64,000 bases of DNA from Candidatus Alistipes stercoravium (GTDB taxonomy: Bacteria; Bacteroidota; Bacteroidia; Bacteroidales; Rikenellaceae), in the NCBI GenBank assembly GCA_019119615.1, contig DWWQ01000054.1:18647-82646 (forward strand), read 5' to 3'. Below, one piece after another: positions 26,385-35,938 of the stretch. The notes under the pieces were generated by a model, which was not told where the DNA came from, did not search any database, and worked only from the letters and a program-made list of their open reading frames with translations. Made by a program: the position numbers and the translations under genes. Position 1 is the first letter of the stretch. Every line of letters starts with the position of its first letter.

Positions 26385-28964
26385 TTAACGTATTTTACGC
26401 CGCCGAAAGGCACGCACGGCCTCGCCGCCGAAGGCCAGCAGCGAAGTCAGCAGAATCACCACGGTCCACTCCTGCCACGGCAGCGGCGTCGTGCGGAAGA
26501 CCTCGCCGCCGAACTCGACGACGAGCACCTGACCCACGGCGATGGCCAGCAGGATAAGGAAGAACTCGCGGCATCCCTTCAGGCAGGTGAAGACCGAATG
26601 GTGGGTTTCGAACCCTTTGGCGTTGAACATGTTCCAGAACTGGAAGAAGACGAACGTCGAGAAGAAGAGCGTCAGCCGGTGTACGGTCATGCCCTCCGCG
26701 GAGAAGGTCCAGCCAAAGAGCAGCCCGAGCAGCACGGCCACCATGACGATGCCGCAGGCGAAAATCGTGCGGGCCATGGCCGGTGAGATGATGAACTCGT
26801 CGCACCGGCGCGGCCGGTCCTCCATCACCTCGGCACTCGGCGGCAGCGAGGCCATGGCCATCGCCGCAAAGGTATCCATGATGATATTGACCCAGAGGAT
26901 CTGTACGACCGTCAGCGGCATGTCGGTGCCGAAAATTGCACCGACGAAGCAGATGAGGATCGCCACGAAGTTGATCGTCAGCTGGAAGAGCACGAAACGC
27001 TGGATATTGCGGTAGAGCGAGCGGCCCCACATCACGGCCGTGGCGATCGAGGCGAACGAGTCGTCGAGCAGCGTGATGTCCGAGGCATCCTTTGCCACGG
27101 AGGTTCCCGAGCCCATCGAGAGGCCGACGTTGGCGAAGTTCAGCGCCGGGGCGTCGTTCGTGCCGTCGCCCGTTACGGCCACCACCTCGCCCCGCTGCTG
27201 GAGCAGGCGCACCAGGCGCTGCTTGTCCAGCGGGCGCGCCCGCGACATGATCTTCAGCTCCTGCACCCGTTCGAGCAGCTCCCCGTCGCTCGCCGCAGCG
27301 AAGTCGGCACCCGTAATGTGGTTGCGCTCCGTATCGCGGGCATCGTCCCAGAGTCCGATCTGACGGGCAATCTCCCGCGCCGTTGCGGGCGTGTCGCCCG
27401 TAACGATCTTGACGCCGATACCCGCCCGCAGGCACTGTCCGACAGCCGCCGGAACATCCTCGCGCACGGGGTCCTGAATCGCCGCCACGGCCGCAAAGTG
27501 CAGGCCCCCGGCCGCCACCGCCTCAAGGCAGTCCGAAGCCGCGGTCTCGGCCCACGCCACGGCCAGCGTCCGCATGGCGTGGTTCTGGAAGTCCAGCAGA
27601 CGGGCGGCAACCGCCTCGTCGTTTCCGTCTGCGGCGCACATCGCCCGCACGATCTCGGGAGCGCCCTTCACGCAGAGGATCTGCCGTCCGGAGACGCCGC
27701 TGCGGATGATTGTCGCCATGTATTTGCGCTCGGTCGAGAAGGTCAGCCGGTCGATGATCCGCGCCCCGGCACGCAGCTGTTCGTAATCCTCGCCGCGGCC
27801 GCGCAGCCACTCGAGCAGCGCCCCTTCCGTAGGGTTGCCGATGATGTGCCCCTCCGCGTCGAGAAAGGCCGTGGAGTTGAGCGCCACGACCTCGGCAAAC
27901 TCCCCGTCGGGCAGCGCATCGTAACGCACGAGCTCCTGAACGTGCATCTTGTTCTGCGTAAGCGTGCCAGTCTTGTCGGTGCAGATGACCGTTACGGCGC
28001 CCATCGTCTCGCAGGCATGCATCTTGCGCACCAGATTGTTCGTCTTGAGCATCCGCCGCATGGACATCGCCAGCGAGAGCGTGATGCTCATCGGCAGCCC
28101 CTCGGGCACGGCCATCACGATCAGAGCCACCGATACCATAAATATATGGAGCACCTGCTGCGAGATGGTCAGCCAGTCCTTTTCAAGCAGGTCGCCCACG
28201 AAGATGGCCTTTCCGAGCATCACGCAGAAGATCAGTGCCGAGAGGGCGATGCCGACGCGGCCGATGAGCTGCGAGAGGCGCGTGAGCTGCCGGTCGAGCG
28301 GCGTCGGCTCGTCGGTCTGGACCGTCGACTGCTCGGTAACGCGTCCCGCCTCCGTATGGTCGCCCACGGCCGTTACGACCAGAATGCCGTAGCCGTCGGC
28401 GACGGTCGTGCCGCGCAGCACGACATTCGACGGATAGGTAGCCTCCGGGTCGAAATGGGCCTCGTCGACCGTCTTGTCCACCTCGGGTTCGCCCGTGAGG
28501 GTCGATTCGTTGATCTTCAGCGACACGGCCTCGACCAGCTCGCCGTCGGCCGGGATCGTCTCGCCGCTTTCGACGTAGACCACGTCGCCGACAACCACCT
28601 CGCGGCGCGGGATCTCGCGGATCGACCCGTCGCGCATCACCTTCACCGCCACGTCGTCATTGACGCGGTTCAGCCGCCGGAACCGCCGCTGGGCGTCCCA
28701 CTCGAACCAGAAACCCACACACGTGGCGAGGATGATGGCGCAGATGATGCCGATCGACTCGGTAAAGTCGCGGTGCACGAAGCCGATCGCCAGCGACAGC
28801 ACGGCGGCCAGCAGCAGAATGCGGATGATCGGATCACGGAACTTTTCGAGCAGCAGCAGCCACGCCGAAGCATCCTTGGGCGGGGTGATGACGTTGTCGC
28901 CGTGCGTGCTCCGGCTCTGTGCGACCTCCTGTGAGGTGAGTCCCTTCGGGTTGTAGCGGATCAT
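26385..28964 (-). CDS. P-type Ca2+-transporting ATPase (PMCA/SERCA-like)
   Basis: An 859-residue P2-type ATPase exporting Ca2+ or a similar cation across the inner membrane. It has the N-terminal cation-ATPase domain, the actuator TGEP (157-160), VPEGLP in M4 (286-291), phosphorylation site D330 in CTDKTGTLT, nucleotide-binding KGAPE, the hinge TGDGTNDAPAL and M6 LWVNIIMDT. The M4 PEGLP and M6 N/D residues match Ca2+ sites of PMCA-type pumps. It is not a Cu/Zn P1B pump, since no CPx motif is present. It lies 2 bases after rodA in the elongation operon, an unusual partner for cell-wall genes. Confidence 0.92.
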   Translation of the reverse strand: MIRYNPKGLTSQEVAQSRSTHGDNVITPPKDASAWLLLLEKFRDPIIRILLLAAVLSLAIGFVHRDFTESIGIICAIILATCVGFWFEWDAQRRFRRLNRVNDDVAVKVMRDGSIREIPRREVVVGDVVYVESGETIPADGELVEAVSLKINESTLTGEPEVDKTVDEAHFDPEATYPSNVVLRGTTVADGYGILVVTAVGDHTEAGRVTEQSTVQTDEPTPLDRQLTRLSQLIGRVGIALSALIFCVMLGKAIFVGDLLEKDWLTISQQVLHIFMVSVALIVMAVPEGLPMSITLSLAMSMRRMLKTNNLVRKMHACETMGAVTVICTDKTGTLTQNKMHVQELVRYDALPDGEFAEVVALNSTAFLDAEGHIIGNPTEGALLEWLRGRGEDYEQLRAGARIIDRLTFSTERKYMATIIRSGVSGRQILCVKGAPEIVRAMCAADGNDEAVAARLLDFQNHAMRTLAVAWAETAASDCLEAVAAGGLHFAAVAAIQDPVREDVPAAVGQCLRAGIGVKIVTGDTPATAREIARQIGLWDDARDTERNHITGADFAAASDGELLERVQELKIMSRARPLDKQRLVRLLQQRGEVVAVTGDGTNDAPALNFANVGLSMGSGTSVAKDASDITLLDDSFASIATAVMWGRSLYRNIQRFVLFQLTINFVAILICFVGAIFGTDMPLTVVQILWVNIIMDTFAAMAMASLPPSAEVMEDRPRRCDEFIISPAMARTIFACGIVMVAVLLGLLFGWTFSAEGMTVHRLTLFFSTFVFFQFWNMFNAKGFETHHSVFTCLKGCREFFLILLAIAVGQVLVVEFGGEVFRTTPLPWQEWTVVILLTSLLAFGGEAVRAFRRRKIR

Positions 28965-28966
28965 TT

Positions 28967-30409
28967 TCAGAACTTATTGAGGGTGAACTGCCGCGTCGAG
29001 GCGTCGAGCCGCACGGCAATGAAAAGAAGTATCGTGAAGGCGATGAGCGACGAACCGCCGTAGCTCATGAACGGCAGCGGGATACCCATGACGGGCATCA
29101 GGCCGATGGCCATGCCGACATTGACCAGCACATGGAAGAGCAGGATGGAGGCGACGCTGTAACAGTAGATGCGTCCGAAGGGCTCCTCCTGCCGTTCACC
29201 CATGCGCATCAGGCGCAGGATGAGCAGGCAGAGCAGCGTGAGGACCACCGTGGCACCCACGAAGCCCCACTCCTCGCCCACCGTGCAGAAGATGAAGTCG
29301 GTGTGGCGTTCGGGGACGAAACCGTACTTGATCTGCGTGCCCTGCAGGAAGCCCTTGCCCCAGAAGCCGCCCGAGCCGATGGCGATCTTCGACTGATTGA
29401 CGTTGTAGTCGATGCCCTGCGGGTCGTTGATAACTCCCAGGAAACTCAAAATACGGTTCTGCTGGTGCTCCTTGAGGATCTTGTTGAAGATGTAGTCGGT
29501 CGTCGGCAGGAAGACGAGCGAGCCGACGAAGAGGCCCAGCGTGATGAAGATATTGGTCAGATTCGTCCGGAAGGCGTAGACCGCAACGAAAAACAGCGAG
29601 GCCACCGTAACGATCAGCAGGCTGTGGTAGAGGTCCAGCGATCCGGGAGCGATGAGCTGCGCGACGATGCAGAGCAGAATGCTCGCCAGCGAGAGGACGG
29701 CCAGGTAGATGACGCGCGAACGCCACCGTCCGTTCATCATCGCCTCGGAGAGCGTGCAGACCAGGATCAGCGAGACGAGCAGGGTCATCGGCGAGAGGAG
29801 GAACGAAAAGATGAACAGCGCGGCGATGAAGAGCACCGGAATGCAGAGCCACTTGTTGAGCCCCTCGCGGTAGAGCACGAAGAGGAATGAGGCCAGGACG
29901 ATGCCCGAGCCGGTGTCGTTCTGCAGGATGATGATCAGCAGCGGGGTGCAGATCACCACGCCCACCTTGAAGAGGTCTCCGGGGCGGTTGATCGAGAAGC
30001 TGTAGTTGCTCATCACGCGGGCCAGGGCCAGGGCCGTGGCGATCTTGGCGAACTCCACGGGCTGCACGCGGAACGAGCCGAACTCGAACCACGCCTTGGC
30101 GCCGTTGACCTCATGGCCGAAGGCCAGGGCCGCCAACAGCATCGCCAGACCCAGGAAGTAGGCCGGATAGGCCAGCATGTGGTAGTAGCGCACGTCGAGC
30201 AGCAGCACGATGACGGCCACGACCCACGCCGCGCCGATCCAGACGAGCTGCTTCATGTAGAAGTGCGAGAAGGAGAAGATGTCGCCGGCCGTATCGTCGT
30301 AGGAGGCCGAGGTGATCGAGAGCCATCCCGCGATGACGATCAGCACATAGAGCAGTACCGTGCCGAAATCGACGCCGTCGAAGATCGTATTGTGCCGGTT
30401 AGCGGTCAT
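28967..30409 (-). CDS. rodA: Rod-shape peptidoglycan glycosyltransferase RodA
   Basis: SEDS-family glycosyltransferase that polymerises lipid II together with PBP2 in the Rod complex. The 480-residue protein has about ten membrane helices. SEDS signatures are visible: VNGAKAWFEFGSFRVQPVEF, LQNDTGSGIVLASF, FVPERHTDFIFCTVGEEWGF and LPFMSYGGSSLIAF. I start at MTANRHN (30409); an ATG at 30442 lies deeper inside mrdA. The start overlaps the mrdA stop by 11 bases. A large hydrophilic insert (about 300-355) lies in the big periplasmic loop. Confidence 0.95.
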   Translation of the reverse strand: MTANRHNTIFDGVDFGTVLLYVLIVIAGWLSITSASYDDTAGDIFSFSHFYMKQLVWIGAAWVVAVIVLLLDVRYYHMLAYPAYFLGLAMLLAALAFGHEVNGAKAWFEFGSFRVQPVEFAKIATALALARVMSNYSFSINRPGDLFKVGVVICTPLLIIILQNDTGSGIVLASFLFVLYREGLNKWLCIPVLFIAALFIFSFLLSPMTLLVSLILVCTLSEAMMNGRWRSRVIYLAVLSLASILLCIVAQLIAPGSLDLYHSLLIVTVASLFFVAVYAFRTNLTNIFITLGLFVGSLVFLPTTDYIFNKILKEHQQNRILSFLGVINDPQGIDYNVNQSKIAIGSGGFWGKGFLQGTQIKYGFVPERHTDFIFCTVGEEWGFVGATVVLTLLCLLILRLMRMGERQEEPFGRIYCYSVASILLFHVLVNVGMAIGLMPVMGIPLPFMSYGGSSLIAFTILLFIAVRLDASTRQFTLNKF

Positions 30410-32225
30410 AGGCCGGATAGTAGATTTGCATGTTCTTGACATATTCGAGGAGTGCCGGGCGACGGATCGTATCCGTCAGGTAGTACTCCTCGAGCAGGCT
30501 GGCGATGGGCAGTGCGGCCGAGGCTCCGAAACCGCCGTTTTCGACATAGACCGAGATGGCGATCTTCGGGTTGTCCTTCGGGGCGAACGAAAGGAAGGTC
30601 GAGTGGTCGCGGCCGCGGGGGTTCTGTGCCGTACCGGTCTTGCCGCAGACATCCCAGCCGTCGAGGCGCGCCATGCGCGAGGTGCCGTCCACGTTCACGC
30701 TCCGCCACATGCCCTCGACGATCGGCTCGAAATGCTTGGGTTCGACCTTCGTGTAGTGGCGCTCGTAAAAGCGGGCGTCGATCGAGTCGCGGCCCTCGAT
30801 CCGCTTGACGATATGCGGGATGTAGTAGTAGCCGCGGTTGGCGACGATCGCCGCGAGGTTGGCCAGCTGCAGGGGCGTGCAGCCCAGGGCATCCTGGCCG
30901 ATCGAGAGCGAGAGCACCGTCAGGGCGTTCCACGACTTGCGGTACTGCTTGTCGTAGTAGGCCCGGTCGGGGACATAGCCGTTGCCCTCGTCCAGGAAGT
31001 CGGAGCCCAGCTTGCGGCCGAAGCCGAAGCTCTCGACATACTCCCGCCAGACATCGAAGCCCTCCTTGACGTTCTCGTATTTCGGGTTCTCCAGGATATC
31101 GCGGAAGACGTAGCAGAAGTAGGCGTTGCACGAGGTCGAGACGGCATAGCGCAGATCCAGGGGCGAAGCGTGCGCATGGCACTTCATCTTCAGCCGCCCG
31201 GCCTGGTAGCCCATGTTGCAGACGTGGCGGTCCGAAGGGCGCAGCACCCCCTCCTGCAGTCCGATGAGTCCCTGCACCAGCTTGAAGGTCGAGCCCGGCG
31301 GGTACTTGGCCTTCACGGCCCGGTTGAAGAGCGGCTGCCGCTTGTTGTAGAGCATCTGCATGTAGTGGTTGCCGCGCTCGCGCCCCACCAGCTCGTCGGG
31401 ATCGTACGTCGGCGAGGAGACCATCATCAGGATCTCCCCGGTCGAGGGTTCGATGGCCACCGCCGCACCGACCTTGCCGCGCATGAGCTCCTCGCCGAGC
31501 AGCTGCAGCCGCGCGTCGATCGTGCTCACAAGCGTGCTGCCCGGCTCGGGCAGCGAATCGTAGTAGCCGTTCATGTAGGAGCCCTTGATGGCCCCGTGCG
31601 TATCGCGTTCGAGAACCTTGACACCCTTCTTGCCCCGCAGCTCGGGCTCGTAGGCCGACTCCACGCCGCTGATGCCCACATAGTCGCCCGCCTTGTAGGA
31701 GGTGTAGCGCTTGAGCATGTCCTGCGTAACCTCGCCGACATAGCCCAGCAGGTTGCCGCCGATCTGCCGCGGGTAGTGGCGCACGGTGCGGTAAACCGTA
31801 TAGAAGCCGCGGAAGTTGCACTCGTCGAAGCGGAGCTTCTCCTCCTTGGAGACGTAGTTGGCGATCAGGCGCGGCGCCCGGGGATAGACGCGGGCATTGG
31901 CCAGCTCGCGGTCGAGCTTCTCGCGCGAGATGCCGGCAATGGCGCACAGCCGCGCCGTGTCGAAGCCGTTGCGGTCCATGTCGTGGTAGATGACCATCAG
32001 GTCATAGCACTCGCGGCTCTGCACGAGGTACTCGCCGTTGCGGTCGTAGACCTCGCCGCGCGGCGGATACTGCACCTCGAAACGCAGCACGTTGCCGCGG
32101 GCCATCTCGACATAGCGCGTATCGATGAGCTGGATGTAGGCCAGTCGCCCGAGGATCATCACGAAGATCAGCAGCACGACCGCCTGCAGGGTCCGCATGC
32201 GGACAAATCCTTCGGAACTGTTCAT
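30399..32225 (-). CDS. mrdA: Penicillin-binding protein 2 (transpeptidase)
   Basis: Class B PBP working with RodA in lateral wall elongation. The 608-residue protein has one N-terminal membrane helix (about 12-30), then the PBP dimerisation domain. The transpeptidase domain has S312 in PPGSTFKLVQ (SxxK), STSCN (SxN) and CGKTGTAQN (KTG). I start at MNSSEGFVRMR (32225), which overlaps the mreD stop as ATGA; the frame extends upstream but only as a shadow of mreD. Confidence 0.95.
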   Translation of the reverse strand: MNSSEGFVRMRTLQAVVLLIFVMILGRLAYIQLIDTRYVEMARGNVLRFEVQYPPRGEVYDRNGEYLVQSRECYDLMVIYHDMDRNGFDTARLCAIAGISREKLDRELANARVYPRAPRLIANYVSKEEKLRFDECNFRGFYTVYRTVRHYPRQIGGNLLGYVGEVTQDMLKRYTSYKAGDYVGISGVESAYEPELRGKKGVKVLERDTHGAIKGSYMNGYYDSLPEPGSTLVSTIDARLQLLGEELMRGKVGAAVAIEPSTGEILMMVSSPTYDPDELVGRERGNHYMQMLYNKRQPLFNRAVKAKYPPGSTFKLVQGLIGLQEGVLRPSDRHVCNMGYQAGRLKMKCHAHASPLDLRYAVSTSCNAYFCYVFRDILENPKYENVKEGFDVWREYVESFGFGRKLGSDFLDEGNGYVPDRAYYDKQYRKSWNALTVLSLSIGQDALGCTPLQLANLAAIVANRGYYYIPHIVKRIEGRDSIDARFYERHYTKVEPKHFEPIVEGMWRSVNVDGTSRMARLDGWDVCGKTGTAQNPRGRDHSTFLSFAPKDNPKIAISVYVENGGFGASAALPIASLLEEYYLTDTIRRPALLEYVKNMQIYYPAYDR

Positions 32226-32740
32226 ACGCGCACGGAGAGTTTGACGGTGAAGACCCGGGCGATGATCCAGACAAAGGCCAGCGTCAGGAGCGAGCTCACC
32301 AGGATACGGATCACCGTATGCAGGAGATGTTCCCACGAGAGGGCCTCAAGCAGGAAAAAGACCGTATGGTGCATGAGGATCATCAGCAGCAGATAGTCGA
32401 TGAACGTCCGGCGTCCGAGCCGTTCGACGGAGGGGATTCCGCCCTCACGGACATTTTCCCGGCCGCAGAGCAGGTTCAGGAGCATCGGGCGCAGGAAGGC
32501 TACCGGCAGCGTCGCGATGGTATTGATGCCCGCCGTACCCATCGAGGCATCCATCACCACGCCCGTGAGCAGGCCCGCGCCGAGCAGGACGGCGGGCGGC
32601 GTGTCGAGCGGCAGCAGGATGATGAAGGCGACGTATATGAGCGGATTGAGATAGACGCTGATCGACAGGTTGTCGAACAGGAAAACCTGCAGCAGCACGG
32701 TTGCCGCGAAAAGGGCGAGATATGGGAGTGTCCGATACAT
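32222..32740 (-). CDS. mreD: Rod-shape determining membrane protein MreD
   Basis: A 172-residue polytopic protein with about five to six helices (YLALFAATVLLQVFLFDN, LIYVAFIILLPL, LLGAGLLTGVVMDASMGT). Size, hydropathy and position between mreC and mrdA identify it. It is part of the MreBCD-RodA-PBP2 complex. The stop overlaps the mrdA start by 4 bases. Confidence 0.9.
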   Translation of the reverse strand: MYRTLPYLALFAATVLLQVFLFDNLSISVYLNPLIYVAFIILLPLDTPPAVLLGAGLLTGVVMDASMGTAGINTIATLPVAFLRPMLLNLLCGRENVREGGIPSVERLGRRTFIDYLLLMILMHHTVFFLLEALSWEHLLHTVIRILVSSLLTLAFVWIIARVFTVKLSVRV

Positions 32741-32743
32741 CGG

Positions 32744-33595
32744 TTACATGCGTGTGTGTTGTTCGATCAGTTCGCTCTGCTGCAGCGCGCGGATCTCGTT
32801 CAGGTCCCGGTTTTCGACCACGATGACATCCGACAGGCGCGACATCTCGGCCGCCAGACGCACCCGGACCGTATAGGAGGTGCGCATCGGATCCAGCTCG
32901 GCACTCTCGACCCAGCCGATCCGCACCCCTTCGGGGAAATACTCCGAGAAGCCCGTCGTAACGACCTCGTCGCCCGGGTGGGGTTCGGCATATTTGGACA
33001 ACTCGCCCAGGATGACCACATGCGGGTCGAGGCCGTCCCAGTAGATCGAGCCCAGGTAGTCCGAGTCGGCGAGCTTGCCGCTGGCCCGGAACGAGGTGTT
33101 GAGCACCGATATCGCCACGGCGTAGCGGTCCGTGCAATCGACCACATAGCCCACCATCGCGCCGTCGGGCGTGAGCACCGACATGTCGGGCTGAATGCCC
33201 GCATTCCGGCCCCGGTTGAGCGTAATGAGGTTCTGCTGCCGGTTGATCGAATTCGAGGCCACCGAAGCCACGGTATAGAAGTATTTCGACTCCCCGATAC
33301 TCTGCAGGCAGCTGTCCAGGTGTGCTGAGGCCACCACCTCCTCGTAGCGGGAGAGGCGCTCTTCGAGCTGCGTGATCCGGTCGAGCAGCACCCGGTTCTC
33401 GGATCCCATCAGAAAGTAGCGGCGGATGCCCCCGAAAAGACTGCGGAGGCCGCCGCTCACCTGGTTCGTCCGCGCCAGCAGACGCGCCTGCGTATAGCTG
33501 GAGGAATGCGCATAGTAGCTGACGGCCAAAACCTCCAGCACCACGAACAGCACCACGACGTAGATGCTGCGTATGAACTCGATCAACTTGCGCAA
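32744..33595 (-). CDS. mreC: Rod-shape determining protein MreC
   Basis: A 283-residue bitopic protein: N-terminal membrane helix (YVVVLFVVLEVLAVSYY), a coiled coil (about 65-90: LLDRITQLEERLSRYEEVV), then two beta domains of the MreC core (NLITLNRGRNAGIQPDM, GAMVGYVVD, GDEVVTTGFSEYFPEGV). It forms the periplasmic scaffold that contacts PBP2. Three bases separate it from mreD. Confidence 0.93.
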   Translation of the reverse strand: MRKLIEFIRSIYVVVLFVVLEVLAVSYYAHSSSYTQARLLARTNQVSGGLRSLFGGIRRYFLMGSENRVLLDRITQLEERLSRYEEVVASAHLDSCLQSIGESKYFYTVASVASNSINRQQNLITLNRGRNAGIQPDMSVLTPDGAMVGYVVDCTDRYAVAISVLNTSFRASGKLADSDYLGSIYWDGLDPHVVILGELSKYAEPHPGDEVVTTGFSEYFPEGVRIGWVESAELDPMRTSYTVRVRLAAEMSRLSDVIVVENRDLNEIRALQQSELIEQHTRM

Positions 33596-33709
33596 AGCCG
33601 CTTTCCTTTTAATTCAGATTGCGGACCGAAGCCCGCAATCTCCGTAATTGTTTCCTGTAAACCGGTTTCGCCCCGGAGGCCATGGTGCAGCCCCCGCCCC
33701 GGCCGTCCG

Positions 33710-34729
33710 CTACTTCATGAGGAACGAGAAACGGTTGATGTTCTTCAACGCAATTCCCGTACCGCGCGCGATGGCCCGCAGGGGATCCTCGGCGATGTGG
33801 AACGGAATGCCCGTCTTCTCGTTCAGACGCCGGTCGAGACCCCGGATCAGGGCACCGCCGCCCGCCAGGTAGATGCCGTTCTTGACGATGTCGGCATACA
33901 GCTCGGGAGGCATCGACTCGAGGACCTTCATCAGCGCCGCGTCGATCTTGGCCAGCGACTTCTCGAGGGCGTAGGCGATCTCGCTGTACGAGAGCGAGAC
34001 GGTCTGCGGCAGTGCCGTGAGCATGTTGGGGCCCGTTACGACAAAATCCTCGGGTTCCTCCTCGAGCGAGGAGCTCGCCGCACCGATCGAGCACTTGATC
34101 GCCTCGGCCGTACGTTCGCCGATGCGGATGTTGTGCTGCTGGCGCACATAGCTCTGGATATCGCTCGTGAAGACGTCGCCCGCGACATTGATCGACTCCG
34201 AGCAGACGATGCCGCCGAGCGAGATGCAGGCGATCTCCGACGTACCGCCGCCGATGTCGATGACCATGTTGCCCTCCGGAGCCTCGACGTCGAGACCCGC
34301 ACCGAGGGCTGCGGCCATCGGTTCGTAGATCATGTAGACCTCGCGGCCTCCGGCATGCTCGGCCGAGTCGCGCACGGCGCGGATCTCCACGTTCGTCGAA
34401 CCCGACGGAATGCAGATCACCATGCGCAGCGACGGGGCAAAGAGGCTGCCCGAGGTCTTGACCTTCTTGATCATGCCGCGCAGCATGAGCTCCGTGGCGT
34501 TGAAGTCGGCGATCACGCCGTCCTTGAGCGGACGGATCGTCTTGATATTCGGATTGGTTTTCTCGTGCATCTGACGCGCCTGATGGCCGATGGCCACGAG
34601 TTTTCCGGTATGTACGTCGAGTGCCACGATCGACGGTTCATCGACGACGACCTTGCCGTTGTAGATGATCAGCGTGTTGGCCGTTCCGAGGTCGATCGCC
34701 AGTTCCTGTGTCAAAGAAAAGATCCCCAT
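33710..34729 (-). CDS. mreB: Rod-shape determining actin homologue MreB
   Basis: A 339-residue actin-like ATPase that orients the elongation machinery. It has the phosphate-1 loop AIDLGTANTLIIYNG at the N-terminus, VCIPSGSTNVEIRAV, phosphate-2 MVIDIGGGTSEIACIS and the adenosine loop IYLAGGGALIRGLD. I start at MGIFSLTQE (34729); the frame extends upstream through the promoter. First gene of a seven-gene run on the minus strand, with 114 bases before mreC. Confidence 0.97.
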   Translation of the reverse strand: MGIFSLTQELAIDLGTANTLIIYNGKVVVDEPSIVALDVHTGKLVAIGHQARQMHEKTNPNIKTIRPLKDGVIADFNATELMLRGMIKKVKTSGSLFAPSLRMVICIPSGSTNVEIRAVRDSAEHAGGREVYMIYEPMAAALGAGLDVEAPEGNMVIDIGGGTSEIACISLGGIVCSESINVAGDVFTSDIQSYVRQQHNIRIGERTAEAIKCSIGAASSSLEEEPEDFVVTGPNMLTALPQTVSLSYSEIAYALEKSLAKIDAALMKVLESMPPELYADIVKNGIYLAGGGALIRGLDRRLNEKTGIPFHIAEDPLRAIARGTGIALKNINRFSFLMK

Positions 34730-34838
34730 AATTGAATCCCCAGCTTTTTTATCTCTTAAACTCCTTTCTATCAATAATATAACCCGCATTCCGCCGCCTG
34801 CGCACATCGCTGCGGAACGCAACGGCGGAATATCCGGA

Positions 34839-34846
34839 CAAAGATA
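34839..34846 (-). promoter_or_regulatory. Bacteroidetes -7 box (TATCTTTG) for the mre operon
   Basis: The minus strand reads TATCTTTG, 109 bases before the mreB ATG, which implies a leader of about 100 nt. It is divergent with the gpsA box about 50 bases away. Confidence 0.55.
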
Positions 34847-34893
34847 CAAAAAAGCCCGGGATAATTTCCATATTTTTTAATCATTTTTTTAAT

Positions 34894-34901
34894 TACATTT
34901 G
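34894..34901 (+). promoter_or_regulatory. Bacteroidetes -7 box (TACATTTG) for gpsA-pgi
   Basis: TACATTTG matches TAnnTTTG, 23 bases before the gpsA ATG, within an AT-rich stretch. Confidence 0.55.
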
Positions 34902-34924
34902 TAACACGAAACTCAACGACCCGC

Positions 34925-35932
34925 ATGGAATACAAAATCGGTTCGGAAGCCCGCTGCGCCGTCATCGGCCACGGAAGCTGGGCAACGGCCCTCGTCAAAC
35001 AGCTCACCCACGGAGGACAGCGCGTAGGCTGGTACGTCCGCAACGAGGAGGTGCTCGAAAGCCTCCGCACGGCGGGCCGTAACCCCCGCTACCTCAACGA
35101 CACGGAGTTCGACCGCGACCTCATCGCCCCGTCGGACGACCTCGACGCCGTGGTGCGCGGGGCCGAGGTCATCATCCTGGCCACTCCCTCGGCCTACCTC
35201 AAGGAGTTCCTCGCACCGCTCGACATCCCGCTGAACGACAAATTCGTCGTCTCGGCCATCAAGGGCATCGTCCCGGGGGACTACCAGACCGTCATGGAGT
35301 ACATCCACGACCATTACAGGCTGTCGTACAAGCAGATCGGGTTGATCTCCGGGCCCTCGCACGCCGAGGAGGTCTCACGCGGGAAACTCTCCTACCTGAC
35401 CGTCGTCTGCACCGACGAGGAGAATGCCCGGATGCTCGGAAGCCGCCTGGCATCCGAATCGCTCGCCCTCTCCTACTCGACGGACCTCTATGGCATCGAA
35501 TATGCAGCGATCCTGAAGAACATCTACGCCATCTCGGTGGGCATGGCCGTCGGCCTGGGCTACGGGGACAACTTCCTCGCGGTGCTCATCGCCAACTGCG
35601 CCCGCGAGCTGACGCGCTTTCTGGAGGAGAGCTACCCCGCGCCGCGCGACACGCAGGCCTCGGCCTACCTGGGCGACCTGCTCGTAACCTGCTACTCGAC
35701 CTACAGCCGCAACCGCCGGCTGGGACTGCTCATCGGCCACGGCTGCACGGTGCGCAGCGCCCTGAACGAGATGACGATGGTCGCCGAAGGCTACTTCGCC
35801 GCCGACTGCATCCGCCACATCAACTTCCGCCACCGGGTCGAGATGCCCATCGCCGAAATGGTCTACCGGGTACTCTACGAGGGGGCCTCGGCACGCCGGA
35901 GCATGAAGGAACTGACAACCAAATTAATCTGA
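34925..35932 (+). CDS. gpsA: Glycerol-3-phosphate dehydrogenase [NAD(P)+]
   Basis: GpsA reduces dihydroxyacetone phosphate to sn-glycerol-3-phosphate for phospholipids. The 335-residue product has the Rossmann motif AVIGHGSWATALV (the usual GxGxxG reads GHGSWA). It also has ATPSAYLKEFL, the catalytic-lysine region SAIKGIV, ISGPSHAEEVSRG and ILKNIYAISVGMAVGLGYGDN. Six bases separate it from pgi, so the two are surely co-transcribed. Confidence 0.93.
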   Translation: MEYKIGSEARCAVIGHGSWATALVKQLTHGGQRVGWYVRNEEVLESLRTAGRNPRYLNDTEFDRDLIAPSDDLDAVVRGAEVIILATPSAYLKEFLAPLDIPLNDKFVVSAIKGIVPGDYQTVMEYIHDHYRLSYKQIGLISGPSHAEEVSRGKLSYLTVVCTDEENARMLGSRLASESLALSYSTDLYGIEYAAILKNIYAISVGMAVGLGYGDNFLAVLIANCARELTRFLEESYPAPRDTQASAYLGDLLVTCYSTYSRNRRLGLLIGHGCTVRSALNEMTMVAEGYFAADCIRHINFRHRVEMPIAEMVYRVLYEGASARRSMKELTTKLI

Positions 35933-35938
35933 CAAGAT

